Shown here: positions 1 through 7,031 of the stretch, piece after piece
How the letters are laid out: each line of letters opens with the position of its first letter
Numbering within the stretch: position 1 is the first letter of the stretch
Source of the DNA: Selenomonas sp. oral taxon 126
GTDB lineage: Bacteria > Bacillota > Negativicutes > Selenomonadales > Selenomonadaceae
NCBI RefSeq assembly: GCF_001683335.1
Contig: NZ_CP016201.1
Location: forward strand, 1,889,591 to 1,953,590
Length of the DNA: 64,000 nt
Direction of reading: 5' to 3'
Notes under the pieces: model-generated
The model's input: the letters and a program-made list of their open reading frames with translations, nothing else
Told to the model about the DNA's origin: nothing
The model's database searches: none
Position numbers and translations under genes: made by a program

Positions 1-1
1 C

Positions 2-1585
2 TTCCTGATCTATCCGCTCTTCTCCCTCTTTTCCTCCGCATTTCAGGATGCAATCACAGGCGAATTCACGCTCGAACACTTCACGCATTTCTTTGAGCGG
101 AAATACTACTACCAGTCGATGATCAACAGTTTCAGTGTGACGGCGTGCGTGACCGTGCTCGCCATCATCATCGGCACGGCGCTCGCGTACTTTATGACGC
201 TCTACCGCGTACGGTTCAAGAGCGCACTCGAGATCTGCATCATCATCTCCCTGCTCTCGCCGCCGTTCATCGGCGCGTACTCGTGGATTCTCATCGGCGG
301 GCGCAGCGGGATTCTGACACAGTGGCTGCAAAACACGTTTCAGTACGAGTTTCCGTCCATCTACGGATTCACGGGCATCCTGCTCGTGCTGACGCTCAAG
401 CTCTATCCGTTCATCTACCTCTATGCGGCGGGCGCGATGAAGAACATCGACGCCGCGCTCATTGAGGCGGCGGAGAGCCTTGGGTGCAGCGGTGTCCGCA
501 AGGTGGTGACGGTCATTGTGCCGCTCATCACGCCGACGATCCTTGCGGGTGCGCTCATGGTCTTTATGAACGCAATGGCAGACTTCGGTACGCCGATGCT
601 GATCGGCGAGGGCTTCAACGTCATGCCGGTCATGATCTATTCGGAGTTCATCAACGAGGTCGGCGATCAGGCGAATTTCGCAGCAGCGATGGCGGCGATC
701 ATGGTCGTCATCACCTCGACGATCTTCCTCCTTCAAAAGTATGTTGTGAGCCGTAAGTCCTTTACCATGAGCTCACTGCGTCCCATCGAGGTCAAGGAGA
801 TGAAGGGCACGGGCAACATCGTCATGCACGTCCTCATCTACCTCTTGGTTGCAGTCTCGATGATCCCGCAGCTCGTCGTCATCTACACCTCCTTCCTTGA
901 AACGCGGGGTGCAGTCTTCACGGGCGGCTATTCGCTCGACAGCTATACGACGATCTTCAGCAGCCTCGGTACGGCGATCTCGAACACCTACCTGTTCAGC
1001 ACGGCGGCGATCCTTGCCATCGTCTTCCTCGGTATGACGGTCGCCTATCTCACAACGCGGCGCAAGAGCGTGCTCACAGACATCATTGACACCCTCACGA
1101 TGTTCCCGTACATCATCCCCGGCTCCGTGCTCGGTATCACGCTCCTCCTCGCGTTCAACGAGGAGCCGATGCTGCTCTCGGGCACGGCGCTCATCATCAT
1201 CATCTCGCTCGTCATCCGTCGTCTGCCCTATACGCTGCGCTCGAGCTCGGCGATCCTCTATCAGATCAGCCCGAGCATCGAGGAGGCGTCGATCAGCCTC
1301 GGCGCATCGCCGCTCAAGACCTTCTTCAAGGTGACGGCGATCATGATGCTGCCCGGCGTCATGAGCGGGGCGATCCTCTCGTGGATTACGGCGATCAACG
1401 AACTCAGCTCCTCGGTCATCCTCTTTACGGGTGCGACGAAGACCATGTCCGTTGCAATCTACACGGAGGTCATCCGTGCGAGTTACGGCACGGCGGCGGC
1501 GCTCTCAACCATCCTCACGCTCACGACGATTGTCGCGATGGTGACCTTCTTCAAGGTCTCTGGCAGCAAGGATGTAACGCTTTAG
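2..1585 (+). CDS. ABC transporter permease, FbpB-like (5' end outside window)
   Basis: The reading frame is open from base 2, so the gene starts before the window; the first ATG at 119 is internal. The visible 527 residues hold the end of one binding-protein-dependent permease module and a complete second one, joined around residues 245-275, with many hydrophobic segments. The EAAESLG and EEASISLGAS sequences match the EAA loops that contact the ATPase, one per module. Two fused modules are typical of ferric-iron (FbpB-type) permeases and related 2-aminoethylphosphonate or phosphoglycerate importers. The substrate-binding lipoprotein follows 54 bases after the stop. The ATPase gene is not seen and may lie upstream. 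The iron substrate is inferred from family only. Confidence 0.85.
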   Translation, partial: FLIYPLFSLFSSAFQDAITGEFTLEHFTHFFERKYYYQSMINSFSVTACVTVLAIIIGTALAYFMTLYRVRFKSALEICIIISLLSPPFIGAYSWILIGGRSGILTQWLQNTFQYEFPSIYGFTGILLVLTLKLYPFIYLYAAGAMKNIDAALIEAAESLGCSGVRKVVTVIVPLITPTILAGALMVFMNAMADFGTPMLIGEGFNVMPVMIYSEFINEVGDQANFAAAMAAIMVVITSTIFLLQKYVVSRKSFTMSSLRPIEVKEMKGTGNIVMHVLIYLLVAVSMIPQLVVIYTSFLETRGAVFTGGYSLDSYTTIFSSLGTAISNTYLFSTAAILAIVFLGMTVAYLTTRRKSVLTDIIDTLTMFPYIIPGSVLGITLLLAFNEEPMLLSGTALIIIISLVIRRLPYTLRSSSAILYQISPSIEEASISLGASPLKTFFKVTAIMMLPGVMSGAILSWITAINELSSSVILFTGATKTMSVAIYTEVIRASYGTAAALSTILTLTTIVAMVTFFKVSGSKDVTL

Positions 1586-1639
1586 TTTCTCAGGCGAAAG
1601 CCTTTGTCATAGATGGGTTCTGTTAAAGGAGGTCATTTC

Positions 1640-2668
1640 ATGAAGTTCAAGAAAATCCTTGCCGTCATGGCAGCATCGCTGATGCTGGGCGGCGCCCTCA
1701 CCGGCTGCGGCGGGGGAGAAAAACAGGCGGCGTCGGATGACAACTCGCTCGTCATCTATTGCCCGCATCCGCTGACGTTCATCAACCCCCTTGTCGAGGA
1801 GTTTGAGAAGCAGAGCGGTGTGAAGGTCGAGGTCATTGCAGCGGGCACGGGCGAACTCCTCAAGCGCGTCGAGTCCGAGAAGGCGAACCCCCTCGGCGAT
1901 ATCTTTTGGGGCGGATCGCTGAACACAATGAAGCCGAAGGCAGATCTCTTCGAGAACTACACCTCGAAGAACGAGGATCACATTCAGGCTGCGTTCAAGA
2001 ACACCGAGGGGCCGATGACGCGCTTCACGGACATTCCGAGCGTCATCATGATCAACACGAATCTCCTCGGCGATGTGAAGGTTGAGGGCTATGAGGATCT
2101 GCTGAACCCTGCACTCAAGGGCAAGATTGCATTTGCCGATCCGTCGAAGTCCTCCTCGTCCTACGAGCATCTCATCAATATGCTCTATGCAATGGGGAAC
2201 GGCGACCCCGACAAGGGCTGGGACTATGTGGAAAAGCTCTGCCGAAATCTTGACGGCAAGCTGCTCTCCGGCTCCTCTGCGGTCTACAAGGGCGTTGCAG
2301 ACGGTGAGTATGCGGTCGGCCTGACCTTTGAAGAGGGCGGCGCGAAGTACGTTGCGGACGGCGCGCCCGTGAAGCTCGTCTACATGAAGGAAGGTGTCAT
2401 CTCCAAGCCGGACGGCATCTACATCATCAAGAACGCAAAGCATATGGAGAATGCGAAGAAGTTCATCGACTTCATCACGAGCAAGGAAGCGCAGAGCATC
2501 ATTACGTCATCGCTCCATCGCCGCTCCGTGCGCGATGACGTGGATCCGCCCGTCGGTCTCCTGCCGAAGGATCAGATCAAGATCATCGACGACGAGGAGC
2601 AGGTTGTCGAGAAGAACAAGAAGGCATGGCTCGACAAGTTCAAGGACATCTTCACGAGCGTGCAGTAA
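1640..2668 (+). CDS. ABC transporter substrate-binding lipoprotein, Fbp/periplasmic-binding class II
   Basis: A 342-residue protein. The start at 1640 is chosen because AAAGGAGG lies 8 bases upstream and the next residues form a lipoprotein signal: a lysine-rich start, a hydrophobic core and a GALTGC lipobox, so Cys23 should be lipid-modified. The mature part begins SLVIYCPHPLTF and continues as a type II binding protein with SVIMINTN and FIDFITSKEAQ segments typical of ferric-iron or similar anion binding proteins. It pairs with the permease just upstream and is followed by a two-component system that probably senses the same substrate. The ligand cannot be fixed from sequence; iron(III), phosphoglycerate or a phosphonate are all possible. 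Confidence 0.85.
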   Translation: MKFKKILAVMAASLMLGGALTGCGGGEKQAASDDNSLVIYCPHPLTFINPLVEEFEKQSGVKVEVIAAGTGELLKRVESEKANPLGDIFWGGSLNTMKPKADLFENYTSKNEDHIQAAFKNTEGPMTRFTDIPSVIMINTNLLGDVKVEGYEDLLNPALKGKIAFADPSKSSSSYEHLINMLYAMGNGDPDKGWDYVEKLCRNLDGKLLSGSSAVYKGVADGEYAVGLTFEEGGAKYVADGAPVKLVYMKEGVISKPDGIYIIKNAKHMENAKKFIDFITSKEAQSIITSSLHRRSVRDDVDPPVGLLPKDQIKIIDDEEQVVEKNKKAWLDKFKDIFTSVQ

Positions 2669-2687
2669 ACTCTGCTAACGAAGGAAC

Positions 2688-2722
2688 AATACCGGGAGGA
2701 CGAGATCCTTCCGGTATTTTGT
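2688..2722 (+). terminator. Rho-independent terminator after binding-protein gene
   Basis: AATACCGG pairs with CCGGTATT around a loop containing the additional AGGA/TCCT pairing, and is followed by TTTGTATTTG. It lies 20 bases after the stop at 2668 and separates the transporter from the sensor kinase. Confidence 0.7.
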
Positions 2723-2739
2723 ATTTGTGTGGATTCTGC

Positions 2740-2745
2740 TATAAT
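2740..2745 (+). promoter_or_regulatory. -10 element for the sensor-kinase operon
   Basis: A perfect TATAAT sits about 33 bases before the kinase start. A TTTTGT 17 bases upstream (2717-2722) is a weak -35 and overlaps the terminator tail, suggesting the two-component pair has its own, possibly regulated, promoter. Confidence 0.45.
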
Positions 2746-2777
2746 GATACTGTCTTTGTGGGGGAAAGGAGGGGCAT

Positions 2778-4469
2778 ATGCGGCGTTTTCAAGATGAAGT
2801 GCGCAGTGAACTCCTCAAATATGCGCTCCTGCCGGGGCTGCTCATCGCATTCATCTGTACGGCGCTCGCCGCGCTCTATTGGGAGCGGAATGTCGCAGCG
2901 CGGACGGCGGATGAGGCACGTATGGCGGGGGAGGTCTTTACGGAGCTGACCCATGACTATGAGGCGCACGCGGCGGCAATCGCGCTGCATGGTATCGGAC
3001 AGCTGCATGCGGATGGAGAAGAACGCCGCCATTTTTTTGAAAATCTGTATGCGGAGCTGAATCCGCATGGGACGTTGCCCGAGTTCTTCCTGCTTGACGG
3101 CGGGCGGCAGCTCCTTTTTCAGACGCGCGCGCATCTTCCTAGCTATCTTGCGCCGCCCACGCGGGACTGGGGCGTTCTTGCACGTATGGATGCGGCAGAG
3201 GGCTGCGTGCAGGAATTCGTCCCGCAGAGCGACCGCGACTGGGACTATGTGGTCGGGCAGGCGATTCGCGTGCCACAGACGGGAGACACGGAGGGCTATG
3301 CCGTCTTCGTTATGCCTGCACAAGAACTCGCAAAGCGCCTTCAAACGGGAGAGAAGATGCATGTTGTCATTGCGGATCACGCGGGACGCGCGCCGTTCTC
3401 TACCATGACGATCTTCCGCGATCCCGTATTCCACAAAATCGTGCCGGAACTCAGAGGGGCGCAGGGGCTTGTCGAGGTGGACGGGCAGCAGTTCTACGTG
3501 ACGCAGGAGGAGGTACTGGACGGGGCGTTCACCGTCTATGCGATCCTGCCCGTCGGCAGCCGCATTGCGCAGTTTGCAACGGGCGCCGCGATTCTCCTTG
3601 CGGTGCTCCTCCTCATGATTCCGTTCATCTTCTTCCGCGTGCGGCGCGAGATGGCGGAGAAGACGCGCGCGATGGATGAGATCGTCGACGCGTTCCGTGC
3701 CGTACGGCACGGGCATCTGGATCGCGAACTCGTCATTCGGACAGGCAACGAGTTCGAGGAGATCGCAGGCGAGTACAACCGCATGGTGCGGAGCCTCGTG
3801 CAGCTCATGGAGGAAAATGAGGAAAAGGCGCGCGTGAGCGTCATTTCGGAGGTGCGCCAGCTCGAGTCTCAGTTCAATCCGCACTTTCTCTTCAACACGC
3901 TTGAGAATATTAAGTTTATGACAAAGCTCGACCCCGACGCGGCAATGCGTATGATTACGGCGCTCTCCGCGCTTCTGCGCTACAGCATCGACAGCCGCGT
4001 GCAGCGTGTGACGCTCGCAGAGGATATCCGTCACCTCGGCAGCTACATCGAGATTCAGCGGCAGCGCTTCGGTGCGCGTCTGGACTATCGGCAGGAGATT
4101 GCGGAGGAGGCAGAGGCGTGTCTTGTGCCGAAACTCCTCCTGCAGCCCGTCGTGGAGAATGCCATCCACTACGGCGCGGATGGAGAGGGGGAGATTCACA
4201 TTCGCACGCAGATCAGCGTTACAGATGGACAGCTCCGTATTGTCATCGAGGATGCGGGAGCGGGCATGGATGAGGAGACGCTGCACCGTCTGCGCACGAT
4301 GATGACGCGCGGGGAGAATCGCTCTGTGCACACGGGGATCTACAATATTCATCGCCGCATTCAGCTGCTCTATGGAATGGAGTACGGTATGGAAATCTCG
4401 CGGCGAACAGAGGGCGGCACGCGCGTTGCAATGGTGCTTCCTGCGGACGATGGAAAGGGGGCTGAGTGA
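2778..4469 (+). CDS. Sensor histidine kinase, YesM/LytS class
   Basis: A 563-residue membrane kinase. A transmembrane helix at about residues 17-37 and a second near 266-290 flank an extracytoplasmic sensor region, followed by a HAMP-like linker. The His_kinase domain has the QFNPHFLFNTLE phospho-acceptor motif near residue 368 and the HATPase domain starts at PVVENAIHYGA (about residue 457) with a DAGAGMD G-box. This architecture is that of YesM-type sensors that act with AraC-type response regulators. The start has AAAGGAGG 7 bases upstream. The regulator follows after one base, so the two are co-translated. Position next to the Fbp-like importer suggests it controls that importer. Confidence 0.9.
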   Translation: MRRFQDEVRSELLKYALLPGLLIAFICTALAALYWERNVAARTADEARMAGEVFTELTHDYEAHAAAIALHGIGQLHADGEERRHFFENLYAELNPHGTLPEFFLLDGGRQLLFQTRAHLPSYLAPPTRDWGVLARMDAAEGCVQEFVPQSDRDWDYVVGQAIRVPQTGDTEGYAVFVMPAQELAKRLQTGEKMHVVIADHAGRAPFSTMTIFRDPVFHKIVPELRGAQGLVEVDGQQFYVTQEEVLDGAFTVYAILPVGSRIAQFATGAAILLAVLLLMIPFIFFRVRREMAEKTRAMDEIVDAFRAVRHGHLDRELVIRTGNEFEEIAGEYNRMVRSLVQLMEENEEKARVSVISEVRQLESQFNPHFLFNTLENIKFMTKLDPDAAMRMITALSALLRYSIDSRVQRVTLAEDIRHLGSYIEIQRQRFGARLDYRQEIAEEAEACLVPKLLLQPVVENAIHYGADGEGEIHIRTQISVTDGQLRIVIEDAGAGMDEETLHRLRTMMTRGENRSVHTGIYNIHRRIQLLYGMEYGMEISRRTEGGTRVAMVLPADDGKGAE

Positions 4470-4470
4470 A

Positions 4471-5229
4471 ATGCTGCGCGTTCTCATTGTCGAGGATGAG
4501 GAGATCATCCGACGCGGCCTCCTCGCTACAATCGACTGGGCGGGGATGGGCTGCCGCATCGTGGGAGATGCGCCTGACGGCAAGGTTGGGCTGGAACTTC
4601 TGCGCACGGAACGCCCCGATGTCGTTCTGACGGATATCCGCATGCCGCGCATGGATGGCATCGAGATGGCGGAGGCGGCGCGCGCGGAGGGAATCCTGCC
4701 GCAGCTTGTCTTTCTTACAAGCTATGCCGAGTTCGACTATGCGCAGCAGGCACTCCGCCTCCAAGCGGCGGACTATCTGCTGAAGCCCGTGGATGAGGCG
4801 GAGCTTGCCGCGCTGATGCAGAGGCTTGCCGCTTCGGGAAGCGGCACGGATGATGCGGAGGTACGCGTGGAGGGCGTTGACTGGGCGCGCTATCTCGGGG
4901 ACGCATCCCTCAATCCCTATGTGCGGCACGCGATGGAGCGGATTCGTGCGGACTATCGCGAGAAACTCAGCATCGAAGTTCTCGCCGAGGAGGCGGGCGT
5001 GAGCGCGAGCTATCTCAGCCGCAAGTTCAAGGAGGCGGCGGGGCAGACCTTCCTCGAGCTCCTGACGCGCGAGCGTTTGCAGAATGCCATTGTGCAGCTT
5101 GCATCGGGGAAGTATCGCGTCTACGAGGTCGCCGAGGAGAATGGCTTTGGCGACTACAAGAATTTTTGCAGCGTGTTCAAGAAGTATATGAAGTGTTCGC
5201 CGCGTGAGTTTTTGCAGCAACCGAAGTGA
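4471..5229 (+). CDS. Response regulator, YesN-type (receiver + AraC helix-turn-helix)
   Basis: A 252-residue regulator. The receiver domain begins MLRVLIVEDEE, has the phosphorylation site in DVVLTDIRMPRMDG and the KP pair in YLLKPVDEAE. The C-terminal third is an AraC/XylS DNA-binding domain with both helix-turn-helices (SIEVLAEEAGVSASYLSRKF, then VYEVAEENGFGDYKNFCSVF). The start at 4471 is chosen over an in-frame ATG at 4450 because it gives the canonical receiver start with GGAAAGGGGG just upstream. It is one base after the kinase stop. It likely activates transport genes in response to the upstream sensor. Confidence 0.9.
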   Translation: MLRVLIVEDEEIIRRGLLATIDWAGMGCRIVGDAPDGKVGLELLRTERPDVVLTDIRMPRMDGIEMAEAARAEGILPQLVFLTSYAEFDYAQQALRLQAADYLLKPVDEAELAALMQRLAASGSGTDDAEVRVEGVDWARYLGDASLNPYVRHAMERIRADYREKLSIEVLAEEAGVSASYLSRKFKEAAGQTFLELLTRERLQNAIVQLASGKYRVYEVAEENGFGDYKNFCSVFKKYMKCSPREFLQQPK

Positions 5230-5248
5230 ATGCTGCTGTGAGGCATAC

Positions 5249-5284
5249 GAAAAATCTCCCAAGGCTTTTTTGCCTCGGGAGATT
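5249..5284 (-). terminator. Terminator of the cupin gene
   Basis: AATCTCCC and GGGAGATT, plus an inner GGC/GCC pair, form a hairpin around a T6 loop. Read on the minus strand the stem is followed by TTTTT, so it terminates the minus-strand cupin gene. It may also stop convergent transcription from the response regulator. Confidence 0.75.
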
Positions 5285-5303
5285 CGCTGTATTGGGGAGA
5301 AAT

Positions 5304-5648
5304 TTACGCTTCGGGGAATGCGACAACGAGGAGCATTTTGAACGGTGCTTCCTTCGCTGCATACACCGAGTGCGGATGATTTGCCGGCATGACGATGCTC
5401 TCGCCCGCCTTCAGCGCATAGGTCTCGTCGTCAATCTTGATGACGCCTTCGCCGTCGAGTGCCGTAACGAGCGCGTCGCCCTTCGACTCATGCGTGCTGA
5501 TGCCCTCGCCCTGCGCGAAGGCGAAGAGGGTGATGCCGAGTCCCTTGTTCTGGACGAGCGTCTTGCTGACGACCTGTCCCTCCGCATATGCGACCTGATC
5601 TTTGAGTGCAAGTGCCTGTGCGTGCGCGATATTGTTTAGGATTGCCAT
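5304..5648 (-). CDS. Small cupin-domain protein
   Basis: A 114-residue single-domain cupin. The two conserved cupin motifs are visible as HESKGDALVTALDGEG (motif 1, with a His and Glu) and PANHPHSVYA (motif 2, His). Such small cupins bind a metal and are enzymes or ligand sensors; the substrate cannot be told. The start has AGGAGG eight bases upstream on the minus strand. It is monocistronic, with a terminator just downstream. Nearest relatives are the small DUF861/RmlC-like cupins often annotated only as cupin proteins. Confidence 0.8.
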   Translation of the reverse strand: MAILNNIAHAQALALKDQVAYAEGQVVSKTLVQNKGLGITLFAFAQGEGISTHESKGDALVTALDGEGVIKIDDETYALKAGESIVMPANHPHSVYAAKEAPFKMLLVVAFPEA

Positions 5649-5747
5649 AGTTGTTTCCTCCTTCTTGTACGTCTTGAGTTTTTCTGTGTATAGAATACAC
5701 GGAATCTGTCGAAAAGAATGTGATTCAAGCCACAGTTTTGGATGAAA

Positions 5748-6194
5748 TCAGGTATTTGCCTCAATCTTTTCGATGATGAGACGCTGCACCCACTCGGGCG
5801 GCATGCGGCGTCCCGCATTCCACTCTTGCACCGTCCGATAGGGCGCGCCGAGGAGATCGGCGAGCTTCTTGATGTTCAGCCCCGCCTTTTGACGCGCGTA
5901 CTTGATGGGATTGTTCTCGCGCTCGATGACGGCGCGATAGGCATCCGTGTCGGCGGCGATGAGATTGACGAAGCCGCCGGCGGGGGCTTTCAACTGGTCG
6001 AGCGGCGTGGGGGTGGGCATATTCCGCCCGTCCTGCTCGGCAGACCATGTTGTCAGTCCGAGAAAATCCGCCGCCATTTCAATCGCATCGGAAATATTAT
6101 CTCCCTGCGTAGCACCTTCCAAATCGGGAAATGTAACTTCATAGCCGCCTTCCTCTGCGGGGGTAAAAAAAGCGGGAAAAACATATTTTGCCAT
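5748..6194 (-). CDS. hicB: HicB family antitoxin
   Basis: A 148-residue antitoxin. The N-terminal half is the HicB partial RNase H-like fold (GGYEVTFPDLEGATQGDNISDA, DFLGLT), which binds and blocks HicA. The C-terminal part (about residues 95-148) is an XRE-like helix-turn-helix (NIKKLADLLGAPYRTVQEWNAGRRMPPEW) used for DNA binding. The gene lies 11 bases after hicA, the usual toxin-first order. It most likely represses its own operon at the palindrome upstream of hicA. Confidence 0.9.
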   Translation of the reverse strand: MAKYVFPAFFTPAEEGGYEVTFPDLEGATQGDNISDAIEMAADFLGLTTWSAEQDGRNMPTPTPLDQLKAPAGGFVNLIAADTDAYRAVIERENNPIKYARQKAGLNIKKLADLLGAPYRTVQEWNAGRRMPPEWVQRLIIEKIEANT

Positions 6195-6205
6195 GAGATG
6201 ACCTC

Positions 6206-6394
6206 CTATTTCAGTCCTGCCTGTTTCATGATGGCTTCGAGTGTGCCTTTCTTTAGCTCTTGTGCATCATGGCGCGGAACTTGGAAAACTTTTCCTGTCT
6301 CAGGATTAAACCAGTTATCATGACGACTGCCGTGCGTTTCAAAACGGCAGCCCAGACTCTTCAGCAGACGTTTGAATTCGGAAATTTTCATCAC
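6206..6394 (-). CDS. hicA: HicA family toxin (mRNA interferase)
   Basis: A 62-residue HicA. The conserved SRHDNWFNPETGKVFQVPRHDAQELKKGTLEAIMKQAGL region includes the HicA active-site histidine environment (the H before DNWF) and double-stranded RNA-binding-like fold. HicA cleaves mRNA when freed from HicB. A GTG at 6394 and an ATG at 6391 are both possible starts; AGAGGT precedes them. It is the first gene of the hicAB pair and is preceded by a palindrome. Confidence 0.9.
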   Translation of the reverse strand: MMKISEFKRLLKSLGCRFETHGSRHDNWFNPETGKVFQVPRHDAQELKKGTLEAIMKQAGLK

Positions 6395-6413
6395 GCACCT
6401 CTTTCTCTTAGTT

Positions 6414-6438
6414 AAAGATACACTGATTGTGTATCTTT
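6414..6438. promoter_or_regulatory. Palindromic operator upstream of hicAB
   Basis: A perfect 10-bp inverted repeat, AAAGATACAC and GTGTATCTTT, separated by TGATT, centred about 35 bases before the hicA start. Position and symmetry fit an operator for the HicB helix-turn-helix. A second GTGTATATATTTT lies 17 bases further upstream and may be a half-site. Confidence 0.65.
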
Positions 6439-6523
6439 GTCAATATCAACGGCAATGTGTATATATTTTCTTGCTTGAATTTTACAAATTCTTTCATCTT
6501 TTCGCAAAACATATCTTTTTCAG

Positions 6524-6552
6524 TTGTCAAAACGCGTGTGTTGTCCTATAAT
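6524..6552 (+). promoter_or_regulatory. Promoter for the 6603 gene
   Basis: TTGTCA (6524-6529) and TATAAT (6547-6552) are separated by 17 bases, about 50 bases before the next gene start. Confidence 0.7.
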
Positions 6553-6602
6553 AGCGGATAGATTGTTTTAGGATAGTAGAATTTCGAGAAAGGAGGATGA
6601 AT

Positions 6603-6959
6603 ATGGCGTTGGATCGGAATGGTGTGATTACTGAGGTACGCAAGATTGCCGAGGCACCGATGACCTACGAGGGGCTGAAGGAAAAGGCAAATGTCTTCCT
6701 TGGAGCTGTGGACACGGCAGAGGAGAAAACTTCGTTCTATGCCCTGCTTGAGGAGATCAAGAGCGACATGCTGACGATCGATCAGCTCATCAGCTTCACG
6801 GAGTCGCCCGACGGCGTTGCCGTCTTTGGTGAGAAGAAGGCGAGCGGTCTTGCGATTGCAGCGAAGAAGGCGAAGGAGCAGGGCGAGACAACCTGTATCT
6901 GCCCCGCATGCCAGGCGTGCAAGGCAGTCCTCGAGAATCAGGCGGCGATTGCCTCATAA
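6603..6959 (+). CDS. Small cysteine-cluster protein of unknown function
   Basis: A 118-residue soluble protein without a recognised fold. The start at 6603 is chosen because AAAGGAGG lies 5 bases before it; an in-frame ATG at 6597 overlaps that site. The C-terminal end has a compact cysteine cluster, CICPACQACK (about residues 98-107), that could bind a metal. The rest is predicted helical (KIAEAPMTYEGLKEKANVFL, YALLEEIKSDMLTIDQLISF). It has its own promoter and terminator and so is monocistronic. The function is unknown; some relatives carry an unsupported chaperone label. Confidence 0.75.
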   Translation: MALDRNGVITEVRKIAEAPMTYEGLKEKANVFLGAVDTAEEKTSFYALLEEIKSDMLTIDQLISFTESPDGVAVFGEKKASGLAIAAKKAKEQGETTCICPACQACKAVLENQAAIAS

Positions 6960-6978
6960 GGATGGAATTAGGAAAGGA

Positions 6979-7014
6979 GCTGTTGCACGAATCGCTTCGT
7001 GTGACGGCTTTTTT
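6979..7014 (+). terminator. Terminator before priA
   Basis: GCTGTTGCACGAA pairs with TTCGTGTGACGGC (two G-U type pairs and one mismatch) and is followed by six T. It belongs to the recurrent TGCACGAAG-type hairpins of this window. Confidence 0.65.
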
Positions 7015-7031
7015 GATGAGAAGGTGAACAT

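Noticed and set aside
1607-2443. Long minus-strand reading frames opposite GC-rich genes (for example here, 2739-4661 and 20007-22157)
   Set aside because: These are antisense shadows of well-supported genes with arginine/leucine-rich, unrecognisable products.
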